Source: an uncultured Bacilli bacterium (lineage in GTDB: Bacteria; Bacillota_I; Bacilli_A; RF39; UBA660). From it: 6,095 nt of DNA. Below the pieces are notes generated by a model that was given only the letters and a program-made list of their open reading frames with translations, made no database searches and was not told where the DNA came from. Below, one piece after another: positions 5,353 to 6,095 of this stretch; positions within the stretch are counted from its first letter, which is position 1, and each line of letters opens with the position of its first letter. The translations under genes were made by a program, and so were the position numbers. The stretch spans positions 1 to 6,095 of the forward strand of contig CAKOOO010000029.1 of NCBI GenBank assembly GCA_934098665.1, in the 5' to 3' direction.

Positions 5353-6009
5353 CTATTTTTTAGTTTTAATTTCTCTATAAATTAAAGTTATTATTGATAA
5401 AATTATAATTATATAAAAAAGGTATTTTTCAAAATTTTTTGAACCCATAATTTTATCTATTTTGTTTGATACTTTATCAAGTTTATTTATAGTATCCATC
5501 ATTTTATCATCTATTTTGCTTAAGCTTTCTACATTATCAAAAGATATATTATTTTCTTCATTTTCATAGTTAACATTTAAGCAATATCCTTCAGCCGTAA
5601 TACCTTTCCAAATATTTTTTTCAAGTAATATACTATCTTTTTGAATTTTACATAAACTTTTTGTATATTTATATTCATTTTCTACTTTACCATATCCATT
5701 TTCAATAATTTTTTCTTGTAATAAGTTTTTATCGGTCCAAACCCAAGCAATTAGTCTTTCATATTTATCGGTTTTATTTTCATCATATTCTAAAATAATA
5801 TTTTGAGCACTACTTAATATTTGACAAATATCATTTTTATAACTTTCATCACTATTAACACCTATAAAATAGATTTTTTCTTCTTCATTATTAAACATAA
5901 AATAAGCATAGTTTGCACTATCACATTTGCTAAGCAAAACTTTTTGAGTTTCCGCATTAACATTTATAAAAATAAATACACTTAAAATAAATATTGTAAT
6001 TTTTTTCAT
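5353..6009 (-). CDS. Exported, C-terminally anchored SNase-like (thermonuclease-fold) protein, probably inactive
   Basis: This 218-residue protein has a signal peptide (1-19, ending NVNA), an SNase-like domain (about 22-136), a low-complexity and heptad-like linker (about 145-190, SKIDDKMMDTINKLDKVSNKID) and a membrane segment (about 195-211) with a basic tail. The fold call rests on KIYFIGVNSDES, DKYERLIAWVWTD, LLQEKIIENGYGKVE and a final KNIWKG, which follow the thermonuclease order. Arg85 matches catalytic Arg87 of the staphylococcal enzyme and Glu55 matches Glu43. In my alignment Arg35 becomes Tyr47, Asp40 becomes Asn52, and the Asp21 region is altered, so the calcium site and one catalytic arginine are lost. 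Four cysteines outside the signal peptide (29, 62, 120, 143) could form disulfides. There is no ribosome site before the ATG. It may bind a surface ligand instead of cutting DNA; that is inference. Confidence 0.72.
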   Translation of the reverse strand: MKKITIFILSVFIFINVNAETQKVLLSKCDSANYAYFMFNNEEEKIYFIGVNSDESYKNDICQILSSAQNIILEYDENKTDKYERLIAWVWTDKNLLQEKIIENGYGKVENEYKYTKSLCKIQKDSILLEKNIWKGITAEGYCLNVNYENEENNISFDNVESLSKIDDKMMDTINKLDKVSNKIDKIMGSKNFEKYLFYIIIILSIITLIYREIKTKK

Positions 6010-6015
6010 AATTTT

Positions 6016-6024
6016 ATAATAACA
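6016..6024 (-). promoter_or_regulatory. Possible extended -10 element giving a leaderless SNase-like mRNA
   Basis: On the minus strand, TGT followed by TATTAT sits here, with six bases (AAAATT) separating it from the ATG at 6009. A start seven bases after this box would fall on the ATG itself. No Shine-Dalgarno sequence lies in the 25 bases upstream, which fits a leaderless message. TATTAT differs from consensus at one position, and AT-rich DNA gives such boxes by chance. Confidence 0.35.
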
Positions 6025-6035
6025 CGTATAATGTT

Positions 6036-6079
6036 AAACATAAAGACTTCAAGTTAAAAATTTTGATTTCTTTATGTTT
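6036..6079. repeat. Long imperfect inverted repeat upstream of the SNase-like gene
   Basis: AAACATAAAG (6036-6045) and CTTTATGTTT (6070-6079) pair perfectly over 10 bp, with a further inner stem of TCAA with TTGA. On the plus strand it is followed by a T-run (6077-6082) and would look like a terminator, but no plus-strand gene precedes it. On the minus strand the T-run is short, so it could be a weak terminator of the gene beyond the right edge or a 5' leader hairpin of the SNase-like mRNA. Confidence 0.5.
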
Positions 6080-6080
6080 T

Positions 6081-6095
6081 TTGTTATTATAACAA
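6081..6095. repeat. Perfect 15-base palindrome at the right edge, containing a TATAAT box
   Basis: TTGTTAT and ATAACAA form 7-base arms around one central base. On the minus strand the sequence contains TATAAT (6086-6091), so it may be a -10 box overlaid by an operator, with the -35 box outside the window. A transcript from it would start near 6079, at the foot of the adjacent hairpin. The palindrome may continue past the edge. Confidence 0.35.

Noticed and set aside
5335..5355. Possible terminator between the SNase-like and ZIP genes (TAGG pairing with CCTA)
   Set aside because: The stem is only 4 bp with a 13-base loop, and on the minus strand no T-run follows. The T-run lies on the plus-strand side, where there is no gene.

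Overview
The window is AT-rich DNA in which every supported gene lies on the minus strand, so transcription runs from the right end towards position 1. The base composition, sigma-A-like promoters, strong Shine-Dalgarno sequences, short Lys-Lys signal peptides, U-tailed hairpin terminators and a dockerin with two QKHILG-type repeats all suggest a low-GC Firmicute, probably an uncultured gut Bacilli or Clostridia member. I cannot place it more precisely. Tryptophan is read from TGG, and the five complete genes end in TAA or TAG, so nothing points to a recoded TGA.

Layout in transcription order (right to left): (1) 6009-5353, an exported, C-terminally membrane-anchored protein with a staphylococcal-nuclease-like fold whose active site looks degraded. 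(2) 5295-4501, a ZIP-family metal transporter that probably starts at TTG. (3) 4433-2496, a secreted SH3b / GH73-type glucosaminidase / cadherin-like / dockerin protein. (4) 2483-1074, a cohesin / cadherin-like / unknown-domain protein with a C-terminal membrane anchor, 12 bases after gene 3. (5) 1010-276, a cytoplasmic protein with a degenerate protein-kinase-like fold. (6) 164-1, the N-terminal part of a MarR-family regulator cut by the window edge.

The most interesting part is the tight pair formed by genes 3 and 4. One gene makes a putative peptidoglycan hydrolase ending in a two-repeat dockerin. The next makes a membrane-anchored protein beginning with a cohesin-like domain. They share a promoter region and the second ends in a terminator. 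I infer a minimal, non-cellulosomal cohesin-dockerin system that would hold a cell-wall hydrolase at the membrane in a calcium-dependent way. Three TGTCA-like repeats, spaced exactly 10 bases apart, lie just upstream of the pair's extended -10 box and look like a regulator site.

The remaining genes appear to be separate units with their own promoters. The kinase-like gene and the MarR gene are each preceded by the terminator of the gene before them. There is no gene-free stretch longer than about 110 bases. I see no RNA genes, insertion sequences or CRISPR arrays.
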